Source of the DNA: Epsilonproteobacteria bacterium UBA6211
Lineage (GTDB): Bacteria; Campylobacterota; Campylobacteria; Campylobacterales; Arcobacteraceae
Reading direction: 5' to 3'
DNA length: 64,000 nucleotides
Assembly: GCA_002421845.1 (NCBI GenBank)
Contig: DISL01000100.1
Span: forward strand, 52,823-116,822
Every line of letters begins with the position of its first letter. The stretch's first letter is position 1. The notes under the pieces were generated by a model. It was not told the origin of the DNA, searched no databases, and was given only the letters and a program-made list of their open reading frames with translations. Of the stretch, positions 23,805 to 34,213 are shown piece after piece. A program made the translations under genes and the position numbers.

Positions 23805-24553
23805 TAGTATTCTCCTATATTTTTATAAACTTCACTAGGTTGTTGCTCTGCATTTAAGGTAGGTAAAACTTCATCGGCATTTTTGATTTTACCGCTAAGT
23901 ACAAAAACACCCTTCATCCCAAGCTTTTGAGCTCCAAGAATATCACCTATCATATCATCACTTATAATAGTAATATCTTCAAACTTACACCCTAGCATAT
24001 CTTTTGCTTTTGTATAGAAATCAACACTCGGTTTTCCTACAACACTATATTTTCTATTGGTAGCAAACGATACCATTTGTAGTATTGCACCGACGCCCGG
24101 GTATTTTTTGCCGTCTTTAGCGTATATGGAAGTTTCATGCATACCTATTATCTCTACACCCTTTGAAGCATATTCTATCATTTGTGCATAATCTTCGTTG
24201 GTGTAATCTTTTGTGATACTTATCACCATAGCTTTTGGAGTAAGCGTATCTATCTCATACCCTAATGTTTGTAAAACTTCTATAAAACTTTTTTGTCCAA
24301 ACGCCACTATATTTTTTGCCGTTAAAGAGAGTGTTAGCATAGCAAATGGGTCTAAATAGTTCTCTTTTGGTATATTCAACCCTATAGAATGCAAATATCC
24401 CAAAAACTCATCACTTGAATGTTTAGTATTATTTGTAATCACCACATAAGGGATATTTGAACTATTTAGATAATCTATAAACTCTTTTGAACCATCTATA
24501 GGCTCTCTCGTATCATCGCTTATAAGTGTACCTTGGACATCTATAAAGTACAT
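23783..24553 (-). CDS. HAD-IIA family protein with a Gln in the first catalytic motif
   Basis: A 256-residue NagD-like HAD protein with a type IIA cap. Motif I reads DVQGT (Asp5, Gln7) where HAD phosphatases have DxDxT, so the second, acid/base aspartate is replaced by glutamine. Motif II is VITNNTK, the lysine is in VVGKPSVDFY, and motif IV is ISDDMIGDILGA. Reaction is therefore uncertain: it may be a slow or altered phosphatase, or a binding protein. Its ATG shares one base with the lysA stop (TAATG), and its end overlaps pheA, so it is embedded in the amino-acid biosynthesis part of the operon. Confidence 0.85.
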   Translation of the reverse strand: MYFIDVQGTLISDDTREPIDGSKEFIDYLNSSNIPYVVITNNTKHSSDEFLGYLHSIGLNIPKENYLDPFAMLTLSLTAKNIVAFGQKSFIEVLQTLGYEIDTLTPKAMVISITKDYTNEDYAQMIEYASKGVEIIGMHETSIYAKDGKKYPGVGAILQMVSFATNRKYSVVGKPSVDFYTKAKDMLGCKFEDITIISDDMIGDILGAQKLGMKGVFVLSGKIKNADEVLPTLNAEQQPSEVYKNIGEYYWKMKHN

Positions 24554-25788
24554 TAGTTCAAAAATTCCGTTTCATTAGCTATTTGATCTTCAAAAGTATC
24601 TCTTTTTCTGATTTGTCTTATATTACCGTTTTCAAGAGCAAGTTCTGCAACTTTATTTCTAGTGTTATAGTTACTACTCATAGTAAAACCGTAAGCACCT
24701 GCACTATACACTACCATCAAATCATCATGTTCAGTCATAGGAAGTTCTATATTTTTTGCAAAAAAATCACCGCTTTCACATATTGGACCTACTACGTTAC
24801 AATTATGCTTTGCTTCATCCATTTTACCTAGTACTTCTATCCTATGGTAAGCATTGTACAAACTTGGTCTAATAAGGTCATTCATAGCACCGTCAACCAC
24901 TACAAATCTTTTACCGCCGTTGTTTTTTTCATACAATACTTTGGTAACAAACTCACCGCTGTTTCCTACTATATATCTACCAGGTTCACACACGACAGTT
25001 ACATCAAGACCGAAAAGTGTATCCAAAATAGCTTGTGCATACTCATTTGGGTCTATTAGACTCTCTTCTTTATATTGGATACCTAGCCCACCGCCTATAT
25101 CAAAAAACTTAATCTCAATATCTATAGCCTTCAAGCTTCTCACAAGATTTGATACGATAACGGCAGATTCTTTTATAGGATTTAGCTCCGTTAGCTGTGA
25201 ACCGATATGAAAATGAATCCCCACAGGGTCTAAAAACTCGCTATTTTTTGCTTTGATATACATTCTTTTGGCAGTATCTATATCTACACCGAATTTATTT
25301 TCATGAAGACCCGTTGAAATATAAGGATGAGTTTTAGGGTCTATATTTGGGTTTACTCTTATGGAGATTCTTGCTTTTTTGTTTAGCTCTTTTGCCTTTA
25401 ACTCAACACGTAATAGCTCCGCATCGCTCTCTACGTTTATCATCAAAATATCATATTCTAAAGCTTGTTTTATCTCATCGTCACTTTTGCCTACACCGCT
25501 AAAAATGATTTTATATTTATCTACACCGGCATATAAAGCACGTTTAACTTCACCTATACTTACACAGTCAGCCCCACTGCCTTCGTTTGCCAATGTTTTG
25601 ATAACAGAAAGATTTGAGTTAGCTTTTACTGCATAACAAACAAGTGATTTTCTAGCTTTAAAAGCACCCTTAATAGCTTGATAGTTTGCTTTTATTTGGT
25701 CAAAATCATATACATAATACGGAGTACCGTACTCTTTTGCTAATTCTTTATAATTTACATTCATAGTTAATACTTTTACCTTTTCCAT
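24553..25788 (-). CDS. lysA: Diaminopimelate decarboxylase
   Basis: Last step of lysine synthesis, PLP-dependent. Lys55 in YAVKANSN is the PLP lysine; HIGSQL, DIGGGLGIQY, the phosphate-binding EPGRYIVG and the substrate motif GPICESGDFFAK are present. The 411-residue length is normal. The start at 25788 has AAAGG four bases upstream, which is short; a second ATG eight codons later is possible. A 16-bp perfect palindrome lies between fabI and this gene. Its stop overlaps the HAD start. Confidence 0.95.
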   Translation of the reverse strand: MEKVKVLTMNVNYKELAKEYGTPYYVYDFDQIKANYQAIKGAFKARKSLVCYAVKANSNLSVIKTLANEGSGADCVSIGEVKRALYAGVDKYKIIFSGVGKSDDEIKQALEYDILMINVESDAELLRVELKAKELNKKARISIRVNPNIDPKTHPYISTGLHENKFGVDIDTAKRMYIKAKNSEFLDPVGIHFHIGSQLTELNPIKESAVIVSNLVRSLKAIDIEIKFFDIGGGLGIQYKEESLIDPNEYAQAILDTLFGLDVTVVCEPGRYIVGNSGEFVTKVLYEKNNGGKRFVVVDGAMNDLIRPSLYNAYHRIEVLGKMDEAKHNCNVVGPICESGDFFAKNIELPMTEHDDLMVVYSAGAYGFTMSSNYNTRNKVAELALENGNIRQIRKRDTFEDQIANETEFLN

Positions 25789-25795
25789 TTTACCT

Positions 25796-27359
<1,564 letters not shown>

Positions 27360-27361
27360 AA

Positions 27362-28558
27362 TTACTCTACAACCAAAGCTTTAACACCAGGTAAAACTTT
27401 GCCTTCTATTAGTTCTAGTGAAGCTCCACCACCGGTAGAGATAAAAGTCATATCCTCTTCATCGCCCGTCATTCTAACCAAGTCTGCAGTATCTCCACCG
27501 CCTACTACGGTTGTAGCATAACTTTTTGCAACAGCGTGAGATATTTTAAAACTACCTTTGGCAAATTTATCCATTTCATAAACACCCATAGGTCCATTCC
27601 ATAGTATCGTATGAGCGTCTGCAAGTGCCTCTTCAAAAAGCATACAACTAGCCGGTCCAATATCAAGTCCCATCCAACCTGCAGGAATCTCTTTTGACGT
27701 AACTACCTTTGCAAATGCTTCAGAGTTAAACGCTTCTGCTGCTATTACATCTACTGGAAGGTATAGTTTAACACCTAGTTTTTTTGCCTCTTCCATAATC
27801 TTCAAAGCTTCAGGAATCAAATCATCTTCAACCAAAGAGTTCCCTACTTCCTCACCAAGGGCTTTTAGGAATGTAAATGCCATCCCTCCACCGATAAGAA
27901 TTTTATCTACTTTAGGAACTAGATTATATAAAGCTTCAAGTTTACCTGATACCTTACTACCACCTACGATAGATACGAAAGGTCTTTTTGGATTATGTAC
28001 GATATGATGGAAAAATTCTATCTCTTTTGCAAGTAAAAATCCTGCTGCTTTACTATTTGCATCAAAATGCTTCGCAATACCTTCAACGGAAGCGTGAGCT
28101 CTATGGCTTACACCGAAAGCATCATTGATGAAAACTTCAGCCATTGAAGCTAGTTTTGCACTGAAATCAGCATCGTTTTTTGTTTCACCTTTTTCAAATC
28201 TTAGGTTTTCAAGAAGCATAATTTGACCGCTTTTAAGCTCTTTTGCCATAGCCATAGTCTCTTCATCTACTATACCTTTTGCCATAATAATATCTGTTTT
28301 TAGTAAAGTGTGAAGTCTTTTTGCAACAGGTTTTAAAGAGTATTCATCTTCATGACCTATACCTTTTGGTCTTCCAAAGTGACTAGCCAAGATAATAGCA
28401 CAGTCATTATCAATACAATATCTAATTGTATTTAATGCAGATGTTATTCTTCTATCGTCGGTAATATTTTGATATTCATCAACAGGAACGTTAAAATCAC
28501 ATCTTATAAATACTTTTTTACCTGCAACATCAATATTTTTTATTTCTTGAAGTTTCAT
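27362..28558 (-). CDS. pgk: Phosphoglycerate kinase
   Basis: Transfers phosphate between 1,3-bisphosphoglycerate and ADP. The 398 residues show [34 protein letters not shown], the HASVEG segment, [21 protein letters not shown] and the C-terminal nucleotide motif [11 protein letters not shown] with [14 protein letters not shown]. It is the second gene of the leftward gapA-pgk-tpiA glycolytic block, 24 bases after gapA. Confidence 0.97.
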   Translation of the reverse strand: MKLQEIKNIDVAGKKVFIRCDFNVPVDEYQNITDDRRITSALNTIRYCIDNDCAIILASHFGRPKGIGHEDEYSLKPVAKRLHTLLKTDIIMAKGIVDEETMAMAKELKSGQIMLLENLRFEKGETKNDADFSAKLASMAEVFINDAFGVSHRAHASVEGIAKHFDANSKAAGFLLAKEIEFFHHIVHNPKRPFVSIVGGSKVSGKLEALYNLVPKVDKILIGGGMAFTFLKALGEEVGNSLVEDDLIPEALKIMEEAKKLGVKLYLPVDVIAAEAFNSEAFAKVVTSKEIPAGWMGLDIGPASCMLFEEALADAHTILWNGPMGVYEMDKFAKGSFKISHAVAKSYATTVVGGGDTADLVRMTGDEEDMTFISTGGGASLELIEGKVLPGVKALVVE

Positions 28559-28582
28559 TCTATACCTTCTACCTTTTAGATT

Positions 28583-29581
28583 TTACTTATTTGCTATATG
28601 CACTGCCATATCTACAAGTCTTGTAGAATAACCCCACTCATTGTCATACCATGCCATAACTTTTACCATATTTCCTGCAACAACTTGTGTCAAATCAAGA
28701 GCAACGATAGAACTATCTGAACATCCTTGAAAATCTTGTGATACTCTCATATCGTCATCAACAGCTAAAATACCCTTTAAAGAACCGTTTGCAAACTCTT
28801 TAAATTTAGCATTTACTTCATCTTTTGTAGTATTTTTAGATACAACAACATTTAAGTCAACCATAGAAACGTTTGGAGTAGGAACCCTTACGCTTTGACC
28901 GTGAAGTTTACCGTCAAGTTGAGGCATTACAAGTTTCATAGCTTTTGCTGCACCGGTTGTAGTAGGTATCATATTTATTGCAGCTGCTCTTGCTCTTCTT
29001 TTGTCCTTATTGTGTTTTACGTCAAGGATATTTTGGTCATTCGTATAAGAGTGAATTGTAGTCATCAAACCTTTTTCTATACCGAAACAATCATCTATAA
29101 TTTTTGCTACAGGTCCTAGACAGTTTGTAGTACAACTTGCATTTGAAATGATTGACTCACCTTTGTATTGGTCAGCATTTACACCTAGTACGTAAGTAGG
29201 AGTATCATCTTTTGCCGGTGCACTAAATATTACCTTTTTACAGCCGTTATCTATATGTACTTGAGCTTTGTCTTTTGATAAAAATACACCTGTACATTCA
29301 AGTACTATCTCTGCACCACAACCGGCAAAGTCTAAGTTTTTCGGGTCTCTGTCATTGAATACTTTTGCTTTTATTTTACCCATGTGAAGATAACCGTCCA
29401 CATACTTCACTTCTTTCTCGAAATTACCGTGCACGGAATCATATCTACTTAAATACTCTAAAACTTCAGGAGTCGCTGTATCGTTTATTGCAACAAGTTC
29501 TATATCATCTCTTGCTTCAATAATCCTAGCAACACTTCTTCCAATTCTACCAAAACCGTTTATTGCTACTTTTACCGCCAT
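28583..29581 (-). CDS. gapA: Glyceraldehyde-3-phosphate dehydrogenase
   Basis: NAD(P)-dependent oxidation of glyceraldehyde 3-phosphate; 332 residues. The Rossmann motif is INGFGRIGR, the catalytic Cys150 is in SNASCTTNC, the histidine follows in TTIHSYTNDQ, and WYDNEWGYS closes the catalytic domain. It is first in a seven-gene leftward operon (gapA-pgk-tpiA-fabI-lysA-HAD-pheA) and divergent from nadD, sharing a 64-base promoter region. A ribosome-binding site AAGGG precedes the ATG. Confidence 0.97.
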   Translation of the reverse strand: MAVKVAINGFGRIGRSVARIIEARDDIELVAINDTATPEVLEYLSRYDSVHGNFEKEVKYVDGYLHMGKIKAKVFNDRDPKNLDFAGCGAEIVLECTGVFLSKDKAQVHIDNGCKKVIFSAPAKDDTPTYVLGVNADQYKGESIISNASCTTNCLGPVAKIIDDCFGIEKGLMTTIHSYTNDQNILDVKHNKDKRRARAAAINMIPTTTGAAKAMKLVMPQLDGKLHGQSVRVPTPNVSMVDLNVVVSKNTTKDEVNAKFKEFANGSLKGILAVDDDMRVSQDFQGCSDSSIVALDLTQVVAGNMVKVMAWYDNEWGYSTRLVDMAVHIANK

Positions 29582-29630
29582 AAAAAACCCTTATTTATAT
29601 AATTTTTGGTGTATTTTATCTAAATTTAGC

Positions 29631-29636
29631 TATAAT
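29631..29636 (+). promoter_or_regulatory. -10 element for nadD, very close to the start codon
   Basis: TATAAT in the context TTAGCTATAAT ends ten bases before the nadD ATG. If it is the real -10, transcription would start about three bases before the ATG, giving an almost leaderless mRNA; no ribosome-binding site is visible between them. Confidence 0.5.
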
Positions 29637-29645
29637 GTTGTTTAA

Positions 29646-30185
29646 ATGAAGATAGCAATTTTTGGTGGGAGTTTCGATCCTCCTCACATAGGACATGAAC
29701 AAATAGTAAAACTGATTCTAAACTCTTTAGAAATAGATTTATTATTTATTGTACCGGCTTTTTTAAGTCCTTTTAAAAGTCAATATTTTTTAAGTCCGCA
29801 AACAAGACTTAATCTTATTGAAAAGCTTTTTGAGGATGAAAAGAGAGTCATAGTCAGTGACTATGAAGTAAATGCCGGTGAAAGTGTGCCTACAATAAAA
29901 ACGGTAAAATATTTATATGATAAATATAAACCGCAAAAGGTTTATTTGATAATAGGTGATGACCACTTAAGCACATTATCAAAATGGAATTCATTCGATG
30001 AACTTAGCAAGTTGGTTGAATTTATCGTAATAAATAGGCACGATATACAAACCGACTATAAAAGTCTTCCTTTAAAAATAGAAGTAAGTTCTTCTAAACT
30101 TAGGGAACATTTGGATATAGATAGTATCCCGCAAAAAATTAAAAATGAGGTAAATGAGATTTGGAAAAAAGAATACAACAAATAG
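29646..30185 (+). CDS. nadD: Nicotinate-nucleotide adenylyltransferase
   Basis: Adenylates nicotinate mononucleotide in NAD synthesis. The 179-residue protein has the nucleotidyltransferase start IFGGSFDPPHIGHEQIV with the HxGH motif, the IIGDDHLSTLSKW segment and the closing SSSKLREHL motif (ISSTxxR-like). There is no visible Shine-Dalgarno site. The last 25 bases overlap rsfS, and nadD-rsfS is a widely conserved gene pair. Confidence 0.95.
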   Translation: MKIAIFGGSFDPPHIGHEQIVKLILNSLEIDLLFIVPAFLSPFKSQYFLSPQTRLNLIEKLFEDEKRVIVSDYEVNAGESVPTIKTVKYLYDKYKPQKVYLIIGDDHLSTLSKWNSFDELSKLVEFIVINRHDIQTDYKSLPLKIEVSSSKLREHLDIDSIPQKIKNEVNEIWKKEYNK

Positions 30186-30484
30186 TAAAAGTACTAGATG
30201 AAAAAAAAGGTGAGAATATAGAAGTTTTTGATGTAAGAGACAAAAATTATATGGTTGATTATGTAGTAGTTGCAACAACTTTAAACTCAAAACATGCTTT
30301 TTCACTACAAGATGAACTTAAAATCAAGCTAAAACCGCTTGGTGAAGAGTTTTTAAGAGTTGATGAAGATGACAACTGGACGATTGTAGATTTAGGTGAT
30401 ATTATGGTTCATTTAATAAGTGAATCTTACAGAGAAAAATATCACTTAGATGATTTTCTTGCAGAAATAGCAAAAAGTAGATAA
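30161..30484 (+). CDS. rsfS: Ribosomal silencing factor RsfS
   Basis: Binds ribosomal protein L14 and blocks subunit joining in stationary phase. The 107-residue protein shows the DUF143 pattern: IEVFDVRDKNYMVDYVVVATTLNSKHAFSL, the EDDNWTIVDLGDIMVHL motif and a terminal REKYHLDDFL. The start is TTG at 30161, inside nadD, with GAGG about ten bases before it. It ends just before a strong hairpin. Confidence 0.93.
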   Translation: MEKRIQQIVKVLDEKKGENIEVFDVRDKNYMVDYVVVATTLNSKHAFSLQDELKIKLKPLGEEFLRVDEDDNWTIVDLGDIMVHLISESYREKYHLDDFLAEIAKSR

Positions 30485-30487
30485 TAC

Positions 30488-30518
30488 TTTGATAGAGGCG
30501 TATTGAGCCTCTATCAAA
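30488..30518. terminator. Hairpin terminator between rsfS and the small-protein genes
   Basis: TTTGATAGAGGC (30488-30499) and GCCTCTATCAAA (30507-30518) form a perfect 12-bp stem with a seven-base loop. It lies between the convergent rsfS and the leftward 42-residue ORF. Only short T-runs flank it. Confidence 0.7.
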
Positions 30519-30525
30519 CTAGCCT

Positions 30526-30654
30526 TTACTTCTCCACCTCTTGTGGTCTTAGAAGCTTATTATAGTTAGAAGCAGCATCTTGTGCCCCTCCCCTATAACC
30601 CAATATCAAAGCTATAAACAATGCAATACCAAGTATAATTAGTACCCATTTCAT
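30526..30654 (-). CDS. Small single-pass membrane protein, 42 residues (copy B)
   Basis: Hand-translated 42-residue protein: MKW start, a hydrophobic segment (residues 4-18), then GYRGGAQDAASNYNKLLRP and a charged tail EVEK. A strong ribosome-binding site AAGGAG lies six bases upstream of the ATG (at 30654, read on the minus strand). It is clearly paralogous to the neighbouring 41-residue protein: both have MKW, one membrane helix, GYRGGAxDAxxNYNKxxRP. This shared pattern, despite diverged codons and membrane helices, is strong evidence for selection on the protein. It is downstream of argS and copy A on the same strand. Family and function are not known to me. Confidence 0.8.
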   Translation of the reverse strand: MKWVLIILGIALFIALILGYRGGAQDAASNYNKLLRPQEVEK

Positions 30655-30672
30655 GAAGTATCTCCTTGGGAG

Positions 30673-30798
30673 TTATTCGCCCGGTCTCATAACCTTATTA
30701 TAGTTAGCCGTTGCATCTTTTGCACCACCCCTGTAACCTGTTACGAATATTACAACTATAAATGCTATCAATAAACCAAGCCAAACCCACCATTTCAT
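30673..30798 (-). CDS. Small single-pass membrane protein, 41 residues (copy A)
   Basis: Hand-translated 41-residue protein: MKWWVW, a hydrophobic helix (about 5-20), GYRGGAKDATANYNKVMRP and a final GE. Its ATG comes one base after the argS stop codon, so translation is probably coupled to argS. It is paralogous to copy B (19-residue conserved block after the helix). The basic residue after the helix (YRGG) suggests the tail could face the cytoplasm, but topology is not settled by sequence alone. No function is known to me. Confidence 0.8.
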   Translation of the reverse strand: MKWWVWLGLLIAFIVVIFVTGYRGGAKDATANYNKVMRPGE

Positions 30799-30799
30799 G

Positions 30800-32392
30800 T
30801 TACATTTTATCCTTTGCCTTAATTCCAAGTAGTTTTAATCCTACCCTTATAGACATAGCACACATTGCCAAAATTTTCAGATAACTATTTTGATGTTCAT
30901 CATCAACTATCTTTTGAGCATTATAAAACTTATGAACAAAAGCCGATAATGAATATAAATAGTCCGTAATCTTTTGGAAATCCCTTTTATTAAATGACTC
31001 ATTTAAAACATCAGTCAATAGTAAAGCTTCATATAGCAAATCTTTACCGTTTTGAGATATATCACTTGAAATTTCAAATTTTGTAATTTGTTCCAAACTA
31101 ACATTTGCTTTTTCAAATAACTGATTAATTCTAGCATGAGCATAATTTATATAAAAAATAGGATTTGATGAATCTTGATTTTTAAGCATATTTATATCAA
31201 ATTCCAAGTGAGTATCACTTTTTCTTGTAAGGAATATAAATCTCAAAGCATCACTACCTATCTCTTCTGTTATATCACTCATCAATATAACATTTCCGGC
31301 ACGTTTACTCATTTTATACGGTTCACCGTCTTTAAGAAGTGAAACCATTTGTGAAAGTAAAACTTCTAGTTTATTTGAATCATACCCCAAAAAGCTAACG
31401 GCTGCTTTTACTCTTGGGATATATCCGTGATGGTCTGCACCCCAAATATTTATATAGTGGTCAAATCCTCTATCAAACTTATTTTTGTGATATATAATAT
31501 CCCCCGCCAAATACGTAGGTACTCCGTTTTCTCTTACTACGACTCTATCTTTTTCATCGCCTAATTCACTTGAACGAAGCCAAACTCTGCTGTCTTGCTC
31601 GTATAAAGAGTTGTTTTTGGATAAAACTTCCTTTGTCTCTTCCCATTTATCGTATAAGGATTTTTCACTTACAAAATTATCAAAAGTAATACCTATATCA
31701 CCTAAATCTTTTTTGATAATATCAATTACTTTATTTTTAGAAAATTCTACAAGTTCATCAAGTTTAGTTGCATCGTTGAAAACATCTTTACCATATAGCT
31801 CACACGCTTCATTTGCAAGTTCTATCAAATACTCGCCTCTATAGTAAGCTTCAGGATAAACTACATCTTCTTTCAAAATATACTCTTTTGCCGCTAGATA
31901 CAAAGATACACCTAGCAAATCTATCTGAGCTCCGGCATCATTAATATAATACTCACTTGTAATATCATATCCCAAATATTTTCCAACCTTTAGAAGTGCA
32001 TCACCGAATATTGCCCCTCTAGCATGACCTATGTGAAGTGGACCTGTAGGGTTTGCACTAACAAACTCCAACAATATTTTACCTTCCTTAGCCGAGCCTT
32101 TTGCATAGTTTGACTCATCACATAAAGCTTTGTTTGCCAACTTTTCCAAATATGAAAGTGACAATTTAAAATTTATAAATCCATTTACCGGCGTTACACT
32201 TTCGAATATATCACTATCATCAAATAAAGATGCCAACTCCGTAGCTATTGCATTTGGAGCTTTTTTGTATTCTTTTGCCAAAGAAAAAGCAACAGGTGTA
32301 GCAAAATGTCCAAGATTTACATCTTTTGGCTTTTCAAGAACAACACTTCTGCCGATTTTCGATTCAATTAAACTTTTAATAACTTCTTGCAA
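30800..32392 (-). CDS. argS: Arginyl-tRNA synthetase
   Basis: Class I aminoacyl-tRNA synthetase for arginine, 530 residues. It has an N-terminal Add-1 domain, the HIGH motif in PLHIGHARGAIFGDAL, a KMSK loop KMSKRAGN (many ArgRS lack a canonical one) and a C-terminal DALR anticodon-binding domain with YAHARI. It lies 13 bases after tatA, and the small membrane protein gene starts one base after its stop, so it belongs to a tatA-argS-sORF-sORF operon. Confidence 0.96.
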   Translation of the reverse strand: MQEVIKSLIESKIGRSVVLEKPKDVNLGHFATPVAFSLAKEYKKAPNAIATELASLFDDSDIFESVTPVNGFINFKLSLSYLEKLANKALCDESNYAKGSAKEGKILLEFVSANPTGPLHIGHARGAIFGDALLKVGKYLGYDITSEYYINDAGAQIDLLGVSLYLAAKEYILKEDVVYPEAYYRGEYLIELANEACELYGKDVFNDATKLDELVEFSKNKVIDIIKKDLGDIGITFDNFVSEKSLYDKWEETKEVLSKNNSLYEQDSRVWLRSSELGDEKDRVVVRENGVPTYLAGDIIYHKNKFDRGFDHYINIWGADHHGYIPRVKAAVSFLGYDSNKLEVLLSQMVSLLKDGEPYKMSKRAGNVILMSDITEEIGSDALRFIFLTRKSDTHLEFDINMLKNQDSSNPIFYINYAHARINQLFEKANVSLEQITKFEISSDISQNGKDLLYEALLLTDVLNESFNKRDFQKITDYLYSLSAFVHKFYNAQKIVDDEHQNSYLKILAMCAMSIRVGLKLLGIKAKDKM

Positions 32393-32405
32393 ACAATATC
32401 CCTAA

Positions 32406-32645
32406 TTAACTATTTTTTGTTTCAGTTTTAACAGGTTCTTCTTTTTTTACTTCAGCAGTAGTAGTTGTGTTTTCTATATTTTGTGAAGGTTTGTTTTCCA
32501 CTACTTCATCTTCTTTAACTGCATTTTTGAAGTTCTTTATTCCAGCCCCTAAACCTTTTGCAAGTTCCGGTATTTTTTTACCACCGAATAATAAAAGTAC
32601 AATAATAGCTATAATTAACCATTCCATTCCACCAGGCATACCCAT
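32406..32645 (-). CDS. tatA: Sec-independent protein translocase subunit TatA
   Basis: 79-residue pore component of the twin-arginine translocation system in the inner membrane. It has one N-terminal membrane helix ([22 protein letters not shown]), the FGG-K-K-(I/L)-P-E-L hinge, an amphipathic helix ([16 protein letters not shown]) and a Glu/Lys/Thr-rich tail, which is the TatA/E layout. TatB and TatC are not nearby. It is the first gene of the leftward tatA-argS operon. Confidence 0.94.
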   Translation of the reverse strand: MGMPGGMEWLIIAIIVLLLFGGKKIPELAKGLGAGIKNFKNAVKEDEVVENKPSQNIENTTTTAEVKKEEPVKTETKNS

Positions 32646-32713
32646 AATAATCTCCTAAATTGATTTTCAAAATTGTACCAATAAATAGCTTAATATCTAA
32701 ATTAACAACTAAC

Positions 32714-32738
32714 AATGAATAACTAATAGTTATTCATT
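32714..32738. terminator. Palindrome between dnaB and tatA
   Basis: AATGAATAACT and AGTTATTCATT pair perfectly over 11 positions around an AAT loop, ten bases after the dnaB stop on the minus strand. It may terminate the ispG-GH17-dnaB transcript; the sequence after it on the minus strand is TG/T-rich rather than a clean T-run. Confidence 0.5.
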
Positions 32739-32747
32739 ATTCGCTCT

Positions 32748-34205
32748 TTACAAAATGTCCGGCATATCTATTTTCGTATCATGCCCACTTTCCATAGTCT
32801 CAAATACTGTTTCAATAGGAGCAGTATCTCTCGTACCGGCATTAACGAATCTTGTGTAATTTTTTTGGAACATTAGTTTGACCGTACCTATAGGTCCATT
32901 TCTTTGCTTACCTATAATTATCTCTGCTTCTTCTTCAGGTTTATTTACAAAGGCACTTTTATACTCTTGACCTTTGTCTTTTGCCTCTTTTTCTTTTCGT
33001 GCTTCTTCTCTCTCTTTATATACATCATCACGATAAACGAACATTATAATATCGGCATCTTGCTCTATAGCACCCGATTCCCTTAAGTCACTTAGCATTG
33101 GTCGTTTATCAGGACGATTTTCAAGTCCACGGTTTAGCTGAGAAAGTGCAATTACAGGGATTTTAAGCTCCCTTGCCAACATCTTAAGTCCACGACTTAT
33201 TTCACTGACCTCTAGGTGTCTATCTTTTCCTGCTCCGCTTCCCGTCATAAGCTGAAGGTAGTCTATAATTACCATTGAGATTTTGTTATCCTGATTTGAA
33301 GCAAGTTTTCTAACCCTAGCACGAAGCTGATTTATATTAACACTTCCTCCATCATCAACAAAAAGTTTTTTAGTTCTCAAATCTTCCAATGCCGCAGTTA
33401 GTCTGCTCCATTGCATATCATCAAGGTCACCTTTTCTAAGATTTTGTAGAGGTATTGATGTTTTTGCACTAAGAAGCCTAAGCATCAACTGTTCACTTGG
33501 CATCTCCAAAGAAAATATAATTACGCCTTTGCCTAGTTCTACGTTTTTAAGTGCCATATTAAGGGTAAATGCAGTTTTCCCCATAGCAGGACGAGCCGCA
33601 ACGATTACCAAGTCACCGCCGTTAAATCCGGTTGTTCTTCTATCTAAATCTTCAAAACCGGTAGTTTCTCCCGTTAGAAACTTATTACCCATCTCTTTCA
33701 TTCTTTTGATATAACTGATAGTTTCATTGGTAATAACAGTCATATCTTTAAGTTCGCTATTTGCTGAATTTACACTGATTTTATAAAGCTCATTTTGAAC
33801 AAAATCTAGTGCTTCGCTTGATGGGAGTTCATCTTCTATTGCAACTTTTTTTATACTGTTTGCCAAAGATGCAAGTTCTCTTTTTACTGAACTATCTTTG
33901 ATTTGTTCTATATACGCAGATGTATTTGAAATAGGATTTGCCGATAAAATCTCTATCAAAATAGAGTCATCGAAGTCTTTTTCTATAGAGCTTTTGTTTT
34001 GTTTTATTTTAGTACGGATAAACTCTTCATCTATAGGTAAATCCTGCGAATGGAGAAGTTGCATCGTAGCAAATATTTTTTGGTGTGCAGGAAGATAAAA
34101 ATCCGTCGGTTTTAGCACACCTAAAACATCTTCTATTATTTCAGGACTGAAAAGTATCGAGCTTAAAACAGCTCTTTCAATATTTATATTATAAACCGTA
34201 TCCAA
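32748..34205 (-). CDS. dnaB: Replicative DNA helicase
   Basis: Hexameric replicative helicase, 485 residues. The N-terminal domain begins NIERAVLSSILFSPE, a linker follows, and the RecA-like C-terminal domain contains Walker A AARPAMGKTAF (about 207-217), VIIFSLEMPSEQL, the Walker B region MVIIDYLQLM and LSQLNRGLENR. No intein or insertion is seen. It is the third gene of the ispG-GH17-dnaB leftward run, eight bases after the GH17 gene's stop. Confidence 0.96.
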   Translation of the reverse strand: MDTVYNINIERAVLSSILFSPEIIEDVLGVLKPTDFYLPAHQKIFATMQLLHSQDLPIDEEFIRTKIKQNKSSIEKDFDDSILIEILSANPISNTSAYIEQIKDSSVKRELASLANSIKKVAIEDELPSSEALDFVQNELYKISVNSANSELKDMTVITNETISYIKRMKEMGNKFLTGETTGFEDLDRRTTGFNGGDLVIVAARPAMGKTAFTLNMALKNVELGKGVIIFSLEMPSEQLMLRLLSAKTSIPLQNLRKGDLDDMQWSRLTAALEDLRTKKLFVDDGGSVNINQLRARVRKLASNQDNKISMVIIDYLQLMTGSGAGKDRHLEVSEISRGLKMLARELKIPVIALSQLNRGLENRPDKRPMLSDLRESGAIEQDADIIMFVYRDDVYKEREEARKEKEAKDKGQEYKSAFVNKPEEEAEIIIGKQRNGPIGTVKLMFQKNYTRFVNAGTRDTAPIETVFETMESGHDTKIDMPDIL

Positions 34206-34213
34206 ATAACACC

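Noticed and set aside
30072..30305. Open frame on the minus strand opposite nadD and rsfS
   Set aside because: Both opposite frames are well-supported genes; the translation is a Leu/Phe-rich low-complexity shadow.
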